From contig NZ_CP109444.1 in NCBI RefSeq assembly GCF_036227225.1, positions 9,467,501 through 9,531,500 of the forward strand: a stretch of DNA of 64,000 nucleotides, written 5' to 3'. Position numbers and translations under genes: made by a program. The stretch comes from Streptomyces sp. NBC_01478 (lineage in GTDB: Bacteria > Actinomycetota > Actinomycetes > Streptomycetales > Streptomycetaceae). The notes under the pieces are model-generated. The model was not told the DNA's origin. It did not search any database and worked only from the letters and a program-made list of their open reading frames with translations. This document shows positions 1 to 8,925 of this stretch, piece by piece (position 1 is the first letter of the stretch; each line of letters starts with the position of its first letter).

Positions 1-681
1 GAACAGCCCTACCTCGACATGCCCGCCAACTCCGCGGGCCGGATGTACTTCTACCTGGGCTCGCCCACCAGCTCGTACTACGACTTCATCGAGTTCACGG
101 TCGGCAGCAACGTCTTCAACGGCAACACCACCCGGGTCGACGCCTTCGGCCTCAAGCTGGCCATGCGCCTGCACAGCAAGGACGGTTACGACACGGAGGT
201 CGGCGAGAACCGGGCGACCTTCGCCGAGGACCGCGCGACCACCTTCCAGCGGTTCACGGACGCGGTGCCGGCCCAGTTCAAGGTGCTGGCCCAGACGCAG
301 GCGCCGTACCGGATCATCGCGCCCGGCAGCGACGCGAGCTTCCGGGCGGGGGGCGCCAACGCCAACTACTTCACGTCGTACGCCCAGTCGGTCGGCGTGA
401 ACGCGGCCACCTCCGACATCTTCGGCTGCGCCGCCTCGCTGGCGGCCGACCCCAACATGTGCGCCGCCCTCAACCGCCATGTGGCGACCCTGCCGGCGTC
501 GCAGCAGTCCGACCCGGCGCAGTTCTACAAGGCGGCGCCCGCGAACTACTACGCCAAGTTCTGGCACGACAACGCCATCAACCAGTTGGCCTACGGCTTC
601 CCTTACGACGACGTCGCGGGCCAGTCCTCCTTCATCTCGCACGCCAATCCGCAGTGGCTGCTGGTCGCCGTCGGCTGGTAG
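1..681 (+). CDS. GH64 beta-1,3-glucanase, C-terminal part (5' end outside window)
   Basis: The frame is open from base 1 and ends with TAG at 679-681, so about 227 C-terminal residues are visible. The sequence resembles the C-terminal half of glycoside hydrolase family 64, laminaripentaose-producing secreted beta-1,3-glucanases. It contains the stretch FIEFTVGSNVFNGNTTRVD, the paired cysteines around FGCAASL and MCAALNRH, and the closing segment FPYDDVAGQSS...WLLVAVGW. The protein should cleave laminarin-type beta-1,3-glucan outside the cell. It converges on the GH87 alpha-1,3-glucanase gene across a shared hairpin, and together they could attack both structural glucans of fungal walls. The signal peptide and catalytic acids lie partly upstream and cannot be checked here. 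Confidence 0.82.
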   Translation, partial: EQPYLDMPANSAGRMYFYLGSPTSSYYDFIEFTVGSNVFNGNTTRVDAFGLKLAMRLHSKDGYDTEVGENRATFAEDRATTFQRFTDAVPAQFKVLAQTQAPYRIIAPGSDASFRAGGANANYFTSYAQSVGVNAATSDIFGCAASLAADPNMCAALNRHVATLPASQQSDPAQFYKAAPANYYAKFWHDNAINQLAYGFPYDDVAGQSSFISHANPQWLLVAVGW

Positions 682-716
682 GCACGGCACATCGCGGAAC
701 ACGGCACATCGCGAAA

Positions 717-748
717 CGGGGCCGCCCTCGTCAGGAAGGGCGGCCCCG
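717..748. terminator. Bidirectional hairpin terminator between the two glucanase genes
   Basis: A perfect 11-bp stem (CGGGGCCGCCC / GGGCGGCCCCG) with a 10-nt loop lies 36 bp after the GH64 stop and 22 bp after the GH87 stop on the other strand. It is suited to stop both convergent transcripts. Just before it, a near-identical direct repeat (ACGGCACATCGCG) occurs at about 684 and 701. Confidence 0.8.
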
Positions 749-770
749 CTTCATGGGGTGATGGTCGGGG

Positions 771-3700
771 TTACCGGACGTTGATCGTGAAGGTGGACGT
801 GGTGTTGCGGATGTCCTGGGCGTTGCCGCTCATCCGCAGGTTGACGAAGGTGGCCGAACCGACGGCCGGTCCCTGGCCGGGCTCGGGCAGTTCGTTGGCC
901 CAGATGCCCCACCCGGACTTGGCGTCGAACGCGTCTCCGCTCTTCTTGGAGTTGGTGATGGAGATGTCGGTGAAGATCGTGTCCTTCACCGGGAACTGCG
1001 GTTGCCCGCCCACGTAGTTGGTCTGGAACATCACTCCGCCGTAGGTGGAGTTGTCGATGTCGACGTCGTTGACCCGGATCCCCTGGAAGACCTTCGAGGC
1101 CGAGAACGCCCAGATGGCCGGGAAGACCTGTGAGCCCCAGAAGTGGCCGCCCGTTCTGTCCAGGGAGACGTTCTCGATCGTCGTCGGATCGGTCCCGAAG
1201 CCGTTCATCGGGTAGCCGAAGTCCAGCGAGGAGATCGTGATGCCGGAGTAGACCAGGGTGTCGGCGACCCTGATGTTGCGGAAGGTGTTGTTGTAGCCGC
1301 CGTAGACGGCGATACCGGCCGCACGCCAGGTGAGCGTCGAGGTCAGGTTCTCGTAGAGGTTGTTCTTCTCGTCGGCGCCGCCCGCGTCGATCGCCGAGAA
1401 GAGGGCGAAGCTGTCGTCGCCCGTGGCGCGGGCGTCGTTGTTGACGACGTGGTTGTCCGTGGAGCCGTTCGTCATGTTGATGCCGTCGGCGAACGTGTCA
1501 CGGATGCGGGAGTTCTTGATGGTCATGTTGTCGGTGTTGGCGCCCCAGTACAGGCACACCATGTGCTCGACCCAGATGTCGTCGATGGTGATGTTGGAGA
1601 CGTTGGAGAAGTCGAATACCTTGCCGGGACCGTCGATTCGGGAGGTGTAGTTCCCGAAGTAGGCGAAGCCGGTGAACGACGAGCCGTTCGCGGTCGCCTC
1701 GGCCCGGAAGCCGATGTCGGTGTTCTCCTGCGAGGCGGGGGCGTGGAAGCGGGTGAACCACGACCCGGCTCCGACGACCTTGACCGCCTTGCCGTAGACC
1801 TGGAGCTTGCTGGAGGTCTCGTAGTCACCGGCCGGCAGGTAGACGCCGACGAGCTTGCCCGTGGTGTCCATCCGGACGGTGTCGAGGGCGTTCTGCACGT
1901 CCTGCTGGGAGAAGCCGGCCGGGACCGCGTAGGCGGCCGGGTCCGGGTTCGGGACGGCCGTCGCCTGTTCGAGGTTGATGAAGTCGACGGCGTAGGTGGA
2001 GGTGTTGGCCGCGTCCTTCTGGAGGCGGATCTTGGAACCGGCCGGAACCGTCCTGCCCAGCAGGAGGTTCGCCTCGTCGTAGATGTGGCGCGGGGCACCG
2101 GAGCCCGGCGTGTTGCCGGGTGCGGTCTCGTTGCCGTACAGCCAGGCGTACTTGGAGGTCAGGTCGATCGCCTTGAGGAACTGGCCGTCGACGTAGACGT
2201 CGAGTGTCGTGGTCGTGCCGTCCGGGATCTCGAAGCGGGTCACCAGGGTGTTGGTGGCCGCGCGGGTGGTCCACTCGACGTACTGGCCGGTGGAGTTGAG
2301 GGTGACGGCCTTGCGGCCGCTGGCCTCGCCGGCGATGTCGCCGATCGTGCGGTTGGGGCCGACGACCGCGGCGCCGCCGCCGACGGTGCCGTCCTCCGCC
2401 TCGTACATGTCGTACGGCATGTCGGCGCCGCGGCCGACGAACAGGGGTTGCGTGGTGGTGTTGTTGGTCCGCTTGACCGGGAGTTCGTTGGCGTCGTCGG
2501 CGATGACCGTCTTGACGGAGAACTTGCCGTTGACGGCCGTCCACGAGCCGAGGGAGACCGGTGCGGTCGTCTGGCCGGCGGCGATGGTGCCGCTGTAGGA
2601 ACCGGTGAGCGTCTTGACGGTGGCGCCGTTCGCGTCCAGGACCGTCAGCGTGACGCCGTGGGCGCCGGAGGCCGAGTCGACCGAACCCTGGTTCTTGATC
2701 GCCACGGTGAACGTGACGTTGTCGCCCGCCGAGGCGCTGGACGGGGTCCAGGCGACCGGCGCGGCGACCAGGTCGGAGCTGGAGACCGGCTTGACGACGA
2801 GGGGGGCGGGGGCGGTGAAGACGTTGTTGCCCTCGTTCTGCTCGATGACCTTGTTGGACGGGTCCACCTCGGCGCCGAGCGGGTAACTGCCCGCGTCCCG
2901 GGTGCCGATGCTCGCGGTGACCGTCGTCGACGCGCCGGCCGCGAGGACCGGGACGTCCGCCGTGGCGGCCTTCGTACCGCCGAGCGTGAAGTTCAGGTCG
3001 GTGGCCTTGGAGGCCTTGCTGCCGCTGTTGGTGACCGTCGCCGTCAGGCTGATGGCGTCCGACTCGACCGGCGCGGCGGGGGAGTTGGTGATCCCGGTGA
3101 CCTTGAGGTCCGGGTTGGCGGCCGGGGTGCCGATCACCTGGAACTCGGCCACCTGCCCGCCCGGGGCACCGGTGTTGGAGGCGAACTTGAGCTGGATGTC
3201 GGCGGCGGCGCCGGAGACCGGGATGGTCACCGTGTTGCCACTGGCCGGGTTGAAGACGTAGTCCTTCGCGGCGACGAGACTGGTGAACGCGGTCGCGTCC
3301 TGGTCGCGGCCGAGCACCTGGATGTTCTGCGTCCGCGTCGACCACGCGGCATCGGGGTTGAGCTTGACGACGACCTGGCTGAGGTCGGCGTTGGCACCCA
3401 GCTTGGTGGTGAGGGTCGCCGGGTAGGCGCCGCCCCCGCTCTCCCAATAGGTCGCGATCTGGCCGTCGTTGGCGTTCGCGGCGACATAGGTGAAGGTGTA
3501 CGAGGAGGCCTCGATGGGCTTGCCCTGCGCGAGGTCGGAACCGGCGCCGTTGCCGGCCCGGGTGACGCTGTTGCTCGCCACCGACACGTTCCCGGCGGCG
3601 TCCTTCGCCTTCACGTAGTAGGTGACCGTGGCCGTCGCCGACGGGGTGTCGGTGTACGAAGTGACGTCACCGGCAAGGGACTTGACCACCTGGTCGTTGG

Positions 3701-5060
3701 CGTAGACGTCGTAGCCGGTCACCTGGACGTTGTCGTTCGACGCCTGCCAGGCGAGCTTCACGTCGTTGCCCGACTGCGTGTAGGCGAGGTTGCCGGGCGC
3801 GGTGGGGGCCTGGGTGTCGCCTGAAGACCCCTTGCGGGTGACGCTGTTGCTGTTGGCGGACACGTTGCCCGCCGCGTCCTTGGCCCGCACGAAGTACGTG
3901 ATGTCGCTGCCGGCCGGCTGGGTGTCCGTGTACGTCAGGACGTTCCCGGCGACGCTCGACCTCAACTGTCCGTTGGCGTAGACGTCGTAGCCCGTCACGG
4001 CGGTGTCGTCGGTGGCCGCGGTCCAGTTGAGCTCGATCTGCCCGGTGGCCGGCTCGATGTAGCTCAGATTGCCCGGCGCGGTGGGCGCCTGGGTGTCGCC
4101 GGTCGCCGGTCCGTAGACCTCCAGCTCGGACGCCTGCCCGGCGGGCCAGCCGGTGTTGGCGGTGAACAGCGCCCGCACGTACCGGGTCGTCGTCGTGTCG
4201 AAACCGATCGTCGCCGACTGGTCGTTCGTGCTGTCGAAGGTGTACGCCTTCGATGCCGTCAGGTCGGTGAAGTTCGCGTTGTCGGTCGAGCCCTGGACCT
4301 TGAAGGTCTGGCTGCGGCTCGGCCAGCCGCTCGGCAGCCGCAGGGTCACCTGGTTGATCTTGACCGACGAGCCGAGGTCGACCTGGAGCCACTGCGGGAA
4401 GGCGTTGTTCGTGCTCTCCCAGTACGTGTTGCGGTTGCCGTCACCGGCGTTGGCCGCGCCGTACACATCGGCGTGCCCGCTCTCGCTGAAGGGCTTGCCC
4501 TGGGCGAGGTTGGGGGCCGAGGCCGCGGCCGTGAGAACCTGCATCTCTCCCAACTGGGCGGTGCCGGCGACCGAGTTGGCGCTGAAGTCGGCCCGCACGT
4601 ACCGGGCGAGGGTCGAAGGCACCGAGATCTTCACGGTGTTGTCGTCGCCGGGGCCGAAGACGTACTGCGCCGACGTCTTGAGCGTGGCGAAGCTCTTGCC
4701 GTCGGCGCTGCCCTGGAGCGCCAGCGTCTGCTTGCGGGTCGCCCAGCCTTCGGGCAGCCGCAGCACGACCTGCCGGACACGCTCGCTCTTGCCGAGGTCG
4801 GTCTGCACCCACTGGGCCGACTTCTTCCCGGCCTGCCAGTAGGTGTCGGTGTCGCCGTCGGTGACGTTGGCCGCCTTGTGGCTGCCGCGGGTGCTGCCGG
4901 CCGAAGTCGCCTTGTCCGCGGCGGTGTTGGGACCACCGGCCGCGTGAGCGCCGACGGCGGGCAGGCCCAGCACCATGACGGCGGAGGCGAGCGCGGCGAT
5001 CGCCGCGCGCCGCCTTGGAGCTCTCTGCTTGTGTCGAGTCGGTCTGGTCGGTCGCGTCAT
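771..5060 (-). CDS. Secreted multidomain GH87 alpha-1,3-glucanase (mutanase/mycodextranase type)
   Basis: A 1429-residue secreted hydrolase. It starts with a long Arg-rich signal peptide ending near AHA (about residue 40). Two F5/8 type C (discoidin) domains follow at about 45-315, then two fibronectin III domains at about 323-500 (each begins after DTQAPTAPGNL), a third discoidin domain at about 508-645, two CARDB-like Ig domains at about 650-880, a CBM6/35-like module beginning MPYDMYEAEDG at about 890, and a right-handed beta-helix to the end. Asp1192 (ADGIN) and Asp1215-Asp1216 (GDDSFALF) match the three-Asp arrangement of GH87 active sites. ATG 5060 has an AGGAAGTG ribosome site. The many binding modules suggest attachment to insoluble alpha-1,3-glucan of fungal walls or dental-type mutan. 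Confidence 0.85.
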   Translation of the reverse strand: MTRPTRPTRHKQRAPRRRAAIAALASAVMVLGLPAVGAHAAGGPNTAADKATSAGSTRGSHKAANVTDGDTDTYWQAGKKSAQWVQTDLGKSERVRQVVLRLPEGWATRKQTLALQGSADGKSFATLKTSAQYVFGPGDDNTVKISVPSTLARYVRADFSANSVAGTAQLGEMQVLTAAASAPNLAQGKPFSESGHADVYGAANAGDGNRNTYWESTNNAFPQWLQVDLGSSVKINQVTLRLPSGWPSRSQTFKVQGSTDNANFTDLTASKAYTFDSTNDQSATIGFDTTTTRYVRALFTANTGWPAGQASELEVYGPATGDTQAPTAPGNLSYIEPATGQIELNWTAATDDTAVTGYDVYANGQLRSSVAGNVLTYTDTQPAGSDITYFVRAKDAAGNVSANSNSVTRKGSSGDTQAPTAPGNLAYTQSGNDVKLAWQASNDNVQVTGYDVYANDQVVKSLAGDVTSYTDTPSATATVTYYVKAKDAAGNVSVASNSVTRAGNGAGSDLAQGKPIEASSYTFTYVAANANDGQIATYWESGGGAYPATLTTKLGANADLSQVVVKLNPDAAWSTRTQNIQVLGRDQDATAFTSLVAAKDYVFNPASGNTVTIPVSGAAADIQLKFASNTGAPGGQVAEFQVIGTPAANPDLKVTGITNSPAAPVESDAISLTATVTNSGSKASKATDLNFTLGGTKAATADVPVLAAGASTTVTASIGTRDAGSYPLGAEVDPSNKVIEQNEGNNVFTAPAPLVVKPVSSSDLVAAPVAWTPSSASAGDNVTFTVAIKNQGSVDSASGAHGVTLTVLDANGATVKTLTGSYSGTIAAGQTTAPVSLGSWTAVNGKFSVKTVIADDANELPVKRTNNTTTQPLFVGRGADMPYDMYEAEDGTVGGGAAVVGPNRTIGDIAGEASGRKAVTLNSTGQYVEWTTRAATNTLVTRFEIPDGTTTTLDVYVDGQFLKAIDLTSKYAWLYGNETAPGNTPGSGAPRHIYDEANLLLGRTVPAGSKIRLQKDAANTSTYAVDFINLEQATAVPNPDPAAYAVPAGFSQQDVQNALDTVRMDTTGKLVGVYLPAGDYETSSKLQVYGKAVKVVGAGSWFTRFHAPASQENTDIGFRAEATANGSSFTGFAYFGNYTSRIDGPGKVFDFSNVSNITIDDIWVEHMVCLYWGANTDNMTIKNSRIRDTFADGINMTNGSTDNHVVNNDARATGDDSFALFSAIDAGGADEKNNLYENLTSTLTWRAAGIAVYGGYNNTFRNIRVADTLVYSGITISSLDFGYPMNGFGTDPTTIENVSLDRTGGHFWGSQVFPAIWAFSASKVFQGIRVNDVDIDNSTYGGVMFQTNYVGGQPQFPVKDTIFTDISITNSKKSGDAFDAKSGWGIWANELPEPGQGPAVGSATFVNLRMSGNAQDIRNTTSTFTINVR

Positions 5061-5203
5061 ACGGGATCACTTCCTGCGGAGGCTCGCGCGCCGGTGGGGC
5101 GGCGAGGGCGGCTCGTTCCTGGGGAGTGGTGCAGGAGCAGAAAGGTGCGGGGTGGAGCGGAGCGTGATGCCTCTGGGAGCCAGAATTTTGCGTTGTTTCA
5201 TCG

Positions 5204-5254
5204 AAATATTGCAGAGGGGTGTGAGTGGGTCTACCTCTGGAACAGCGCAATATT
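5204..5254. promoter_or_regulatory. AT-rich inverted repeat in GH87 upstream region
   Basis: AATATTGC at 5205-5212 and GCAATATT at 5247-5254 form an inverted repeat inside an unusually AT-rich patch 145-195 bp upstream of the GH87 start. This patch is the most promoter-like part of the 332-bp gene-free gap 5061-5392. No clear -35/-10 pair could be assigned. Confidence 0.4.
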
Positions 5255-5295
5255 CACCAGAAGCGCTCACCGCCTGCTGGTAGCGGCTAGGCGGG

Positions 5296-5336
5296 CTTGC
5301 GTTCACTTGCGACCAGGGAATGAAAGTGAACGCAAG
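5296..5336. promoter_or_regulatory. 13-bp perfect inverted repeat, candidate operator
   Basis: CTTGCGTTCACTT (5296-5308) is repeated as its exact reverse complement at 5324-5336 with 15 bp between. It lies upstream of the GH87 gene and downstream of the MFS gene stop. No T-run follows on either strand, so an operator (for example of LacI, ROK or GntR type) is more likely than a terminator, but this is inference. Confidence 0.5.
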
Positions 5337-5356
5337 TCACGCAAATTCTTGCGTGA
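5337..5356. promoter_or_regulatory. 8-bp inverted repeat adjoining the previous operator
   Basis: TCACGCAA-N4-TTGCGTGA is a perfect short palindrome abutting the 13-bp repeat and sharing its TTGCG core. The TTGCG motif thus recurs at least four times within 60 bp, a pattern typical of multiple binding sites for one regulator. Confidence 0.5.
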
Positions 5357-5392
5357 TCCGTATGTCGTGGGTGCTTCCCGGCGGATTCATGG

Positions 5393-6751
5393 TCAGGCGA
5401 GGACGCCCACCCGTTGCCGCTCCGCCTCCGCGAGGCGCGCCGAGCGGGTCCGGGTGCCGAAGGCGGCCAGGGCGATCGCGCCGAGCAGCCAGGTGCCGGC
5501 GATGAAGGAGAAGACGCTCTGGTAGCCGTGGCCGTTGTAGAGCGCCGCGACGATCAGGGGGCCGGCGGCGTTGGACAGGCGGCCGAGGCCGTAGGAGACG
5601 CTCGTGCCCAGCGAGCGGCTGCGGGTGTCGAAGAGCTCGGGGGAGTAGGCGTAGGCGAGGGCGGTGTAGCCGCGTTCGAAGAGGTTCACCAGGAAGCCGA
5701 ACACGACGATGAGGACCGGGTCGAAGGTGAGGCCGTACAGCAGGCCGCAGACGGCGATCACCGTGCCGAACGCGACCAGGCACCATTTGCGCTCGAACCG
5801 GTCGGTGACCAGGGAGGCCAGATAGCAGCCGAGTGGTGCGCCGACGGTGGTCAGGGCCACGTAGAAGACGGACTTCTCGACGCTGAACCCCTCCTTGGCC
5901 AGCAGGGTGGGTGCCCAGCTCGAGTAGCCGAAGAAGCCGATGGTCTGCGTCATCCACAGCACGGTGAGCAGGAGCGTCGGGAGCAGGTACTTCCGCTGGA
6001 GGAGCAGTCGCAGCGGTGCCTTGGGCGACGGCTTTTCGTCGATCGGGGGAGCGGGCTCGGGAAGGGGCCCCTTCTCCGCGGCGACACGTGCCTCGATCTC
6101 CCGCAGGACCGCGTCCGCCGTGGCGTGGTCCCCCCTGCTCTCGAGCCAGCGCGGTGACTCCTTGAGGTGCCGGGTGAACAGGACGAGCAGGATGCCCAGG
6201 GAGCCCCAGAGGTAGACCAGCCGCCACGACCAGTCGTTGAGCGGTACGACCGCGCTGGCGATGAGGTTGGTGACGGGTGTGCCGCAGATGCCGATGGCGA
6301 TGGCGTACGCCTGGTACTTGCCGCGGGTCGCCGACGGGTACATCTCGTTGACGTAGACGACTCCCACGACGGTCATCGCCGACAGGCCGGCCGAGGTCAG
6401 GACGCGGAAGACGCCCAGGGACACGAGGTCCCAGGAGAACACCGCGGCGAAGGACGAGAGGCCGAAGAAGAGCGTCGTCCACAGCAGGGTCCGTTTGCGG
6501 CCCCATCGGTCGGCGAGGGAGCCGGCGACGATCGCCCCGATGAACATGCCGACGAACGACAGCGAGGTGACGTAGGCGATCTGGTCGACCGTCACGCCCC
6601 ACAGCTTGATCAGTTTCGGAGCGGTGGTGGCGAAGCTGTTGATGTCGGCGAACTCGAAGAAGTAGGCGAAGGCGACGGCGAGCAGGGTGACTTTGTGGAA
6701 CCGGGAGACCGGAAGCCGGTCCAGCCGGTTCAGCGCGTTGGCGTGTTGCAT
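5393..6751 (-). CDS. MFS transporter, aromatic/organic acid:H+ symporter type
   Basis: A 452-aa major facilitator with about 12 hydrophobic segments and the loop 2-3 signature GSLADRWGRKR. The N-terminal region (FFEFADINSFATTAPKLIKLWG) resembles metabolite and aromatic-acid:proton symporters. ATG 6751 has an AAGGG ribosome site. It sits 46 bp downstream of ligI on the same strand and is probably the third gene of the ligJ-ligI operon, importing an aromatic or pyrone/dicarboxylic acid that these enzymes process. The substrate is inferred from context only. Confidence 0.78.
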   Translation of the reverse strand: MQHANALNRLDRLPVSRFHKVTLLAVAFAYFFEFADINSFATTAPKLIKLWGVTVDQIAYVTSLSFVGMFIGAIVAGSLADRWGRKRTLLWTTLFFGLSSFAAVFSWDLVSLGVFRVLTSAGLSAMTVVGVVYVNEMYPSATRGKYQAYAIAIGICGTPVTNLIASAVVPLNDWSWRLVYLWGSLGILLVLFTRHLKESPRWLESRGDHATADAVLREIEARVAAEKGPLPEPAPPIDEKPSPKAPLRLLLQRKYLLPTLLLTVLWMTQTIGFFGYSSWAPTLLAKEGFSVEKSVFYVALTTVGAPLGCYLASLVTDRFERKWCLVAFGTVIAVCGLLYGLTFDPVLIVVFGFLVNLFERGYTALAYAYSPELFDTRSRSLGTSVSYGLGRLSNAAGPLIVAALYNGHGYQSVFSFIAGTWLLGAIALAAFGTRTRSARLAEAERQRVGVLA

Positions 6752-6797
6752 GAGCGGCCCTTGTCGAAGTCGGGGAGGAGGGAAGGGAGTTGGGGAG

Positions 6798-7718
6798 TCA
6801 GTAGTCCTCGCCGGGCCAGTACAGGCGCATCGGGTTGGCGACGAGGAGCTTGTGGCGCCGGTCGTCGGTTACCGCCACCTGTGGGAGGTGGTCGACGAGG
6901 AGGCCGTCGTCCGGCATGTGGTCGGTGAGGTTGGGATGGGGCCAGTCGGTGCCCCACAGCACCTGGTCGGGGAACTCCTCCACGACGCGGCGGGCGAAGG
7001 GGACGACGTCGGTGTATGCGTGGCGTTCGCCGTTGAGGGCGGCCGGTCCGGTGACGCTGAGGCGCTCGGGGCAGGTCACCTTCACCCGGACGTCGTTGTC
7101 CTCGACGAAGCGCAGGAACCGGGTGAACTGCGGCCCGCCCACCGGCTGGGTCACGTCCGGGCGGCCCATGTGGTCCACCACCAGCGGCACGGGCAACGAA
7201 CCGAAGAATCCCTCCAGTTCGGGCAGGTCGGCGCTCTCGAAGTAGAGGACGACGTGCCAGCCCAGAGGGGCGACCTTCTTGGCGATCGTCTGGAGGTCGT
7301 CCTCGGGCGAGGCGTCCACCAGACGCCGTACGAAGTTGAACCGGACCCCGCGCACGCCCGCCGCGTCGAGTGCGAGCAGTTCCCTCTCGTCGATGTCCGG
7401 CCGGACGGTCGCGATGCCGCGTGCCCGGCCGCCCGCGGCCCGGACGGCGTCGACCATGGCGCTGTTGTCCGCGCCGTGGCAGGTGGCCTGCACGATGACG
7501 TTGCGGCCGACGCCCAAGTGGTCGCGGAGCGCGAACAGTTCGTCCTTGCCGCCGTCGCAGGGCGTGTACTTGCGTTCCGGTGCGAAGGGGAACTCGGCCT
7601 GCGGACCGAAGACATGGCAGTGGGTGTCGACCGTTCCCGGCGGCAGCCGGAAGGCCGGTTCGGACGGATTCTCGTACCAGTCCAGCCAGTTGGGGGACTT
7701 GGGGGAGAGGATACTCAT
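6798..7718 (-). CDS. ligI: 2-pyrone-4,6-dicarboxylate lactonase (LigI family)
   Basis: A 306-aa amidohydrolase-superfamily protein. It should hydrolyse 2-pyrone-4,6-dicarboxylate to 4-oxalomesaconate in the protocatechuate/gallate meta-cleavage pathway. Visible marks are the N-terminal DTHCHVFGP metal motif, RNVIVQATCHG, RGIATVRPDID, VRFNFVRRLVD, VVDHMGRPDV and the C-terminal WGTDWPHPN, all close to remembered LigI sequences. ATG 7718 is 5 bp after the ligJ stop; GTG 7727 would overlap that stop as GTGA and is an equally plausible coupled start. The next gene is the MFS importer. Confidence 0.85.
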   Translation of the reverse strand: MSILSPKSPNWLDWYENPSEPAFRLPPGTVDTHCHVFGPQAEFPFAPERKYTPCDGGKDELFALRDHLGVGRNVIVQATCHGADNSAMVDAVRAAGGRARGIATVRPDIDERELLALDAAGVRGVRFNFVRRLVDASPEDDLQTIAKKVAPLGWHVVLYFESADLPELEGFFGSLPVPLVVDHMGRPDVTQPVGGPQFTRFLRFVEDNDVRVKVTCPERLSVTGPAALNGERHAYTDVVPFARRVVEEFPDQVLWGTDWPHPNLTDHMPDDGLLVDHLPQVAVTDDRRHKLLVANPMRLYWPGEDY

Positions 7719-7723
7719 GTGCT

Positions 7724-8749
7724 TCACCGGCCCTGGCGCTTCAGCAGCGCGTCGAGGCGGGGGTACACGGCGCGGGCGTTGTGCTCCTGGACCGCCGCCA
7801 GGTCGTCCGCGGGCAGCTTGGCGGCCTCCGCGTAGCGGCGGGTGTCGTCGAAGTGGTGGCCGGTGCAGGGGTCGATGTCGCGGACGGCGCCGATCATCTC
7901 CGAGGCGAAGAGGATGTTGCGGGCCGGTATGACGTTGTAGAGGAGGTCGGAGCCGGGCTGGTGGTACACGCAGGTGTCGAAGTAGACGTTGCCCAGGACG
8001 TGTTCCTCCAGCGGGGGCTTCCCGAGCGCCATCGCGAGGCCCCTGAAGCGGCCCCAGTGGTAGGGGACCGCCCCGCCGCCGTGCGGGATGACGAACCGCA
8101 GGGTGGGAAAGTCGGCGAACAGGTCGCCCTGGACCACCTGCATGAACGCGGTGGTGTCGGCGTTGAGATAGTGCGCGCCGGTGGTGTGGAAGGCGGGGTT
8201 GACGCTCGTGCTGACGTGGATCATCGCCGGGACGTCGTACTCCGCCATCTTCTCGTAGAGCGGGTACCACGAGCGGTCGGTGAGCGGTGGCGCGGTCCAG
8301 TGGCCGCCCGAGGGGTCCGGGTTGAGGTTGACCGCGACGGCGCCGAACTCCTCGACGCAGCGCGTGAGTTCCGGGACGCAGGTGGCCGGATCGACGCCGG
8401 GCGACTGCGGGAGCATCGCGGCGGGTACGAAGCGCTCCGGGTACAACTGGCTCACCCGGAAGCAGAGTTCGTTGCAGATGGCCGCCCAGGCGGCGGAGGT
8501 CTCGAAGGCTCCGACGTGGTGCGCCATGAACGACGCGCGGGGCGAGAAGACCGTCATGTCGATGCCGCGCTCGTCCATCAGCCGCAACTGGTTCGGCTCG
8601 ATGCTCTCGCGCAGCTCGTCGTCGCCGACGCGCAGGTCCGCGTGTGCGGGGGCGGCCGACGGATCGGTGAGGGAGGCGATCTGCCGCGTGCGCCACGCCT
8701 CCAGGGCCGGTGGGGCGGTCGTGTAGTGACCGTGACAGTCGATGATCAT
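7724..8749 (-). CDS. ligJ: 4-oxalomesaconate hydratase (LigJ-type amidohydrolase)
   Basis: A 341-aa amidohydrolase, first gene of the operon. LigJ hydrates 4-oxalomesaconate to 4-carboxy-4-hydroxy-2-oxoadipate, the step after LigI. The sequence tracks LigJ: MIIDCHGHYT at the N terminus, IEPNQLRLMDERG, TVFSPRASFMAHHVG, VNLNPDPSGGHW, FVIPHGGGAVPYHWGR and FASEMIGAVRDIDP. ATG 8749 is chosen because AGGA sits 7 bp upstream; a longer frame to 8803 lacks a ribosome site. The upstream (LigAB, LigC) and downstream (aldolase) pathway genes are not in this window. Confidence 0.85.
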   Translation of the reverse strand: MIIDCHGHYTTAPPALEAWRTRQIASLTDPSAAPAHADLRVGDDELRESIEPNQLRLMDERGIDMTVFSPRASFMAHHVGAFETSAAWAAICNELCFRVSQLYPERFVPAAMLPQSPGVDPATCVPELTRCVEEFGAVAVNLNPDPSGGHWTAPPLTDRSWYPLYEKMAEYDVPAMIHVSTSVNPAFHTTGAHYLNADTTAFMQVVQGDLFADFPTLRFVIPHGGGAVPYHWGRFRGLAMALGKPPLEEHVLGNVYFDTCVYHQPGSDLLYNVIPARNILFASEMIGAVRDIDPCTGHHFDDTRRYAEAAKLPADDLAAVQEHNARAVYPRLDALLKRQGR

Positions 8750-8831
8750 TACGGCGTCCTTCTCGGGCTGCTGGGTGCCGTGCAGCCTGGCCCCGCCCCG
8801 CACCGGCGGACGAGAGGGCGCAACGCAGAAC

Positions 8832-8846
8832 TAACCTCCCCTTAAC
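8832..8846. promoter_or_regulatory. TAAC direct repeat with 11-bp period upstream of OmpR-type regulator
   Basis: TAAC occurs at 8832 and 8843, exactly one helical turn apart, in the 176-bp divergent gap between ligJ and the response regulator. Tandem 11-bp spaced half-sites are typical for OmpR-family binding, so this is a candidate autoregulatory site. Confidence 0.3.
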
Positions 8847-8925
8847 ACTCCGGCGAGCACCCGGTCGGTGTGGTCTACATTCGGCTGCAGACCGTCGACG
8901 GAGCGGCCCGAAGGAGGTGTGCGGA

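Noticed and set aside
1143..3824. 893-aa plus-strand frame opposite the GH87 gene
   Set aside because: GC3 shadow: low-complexity Arg/Gly/Val/Asp-rich, no ribosome site, and the minus-strand frame has clear domains.
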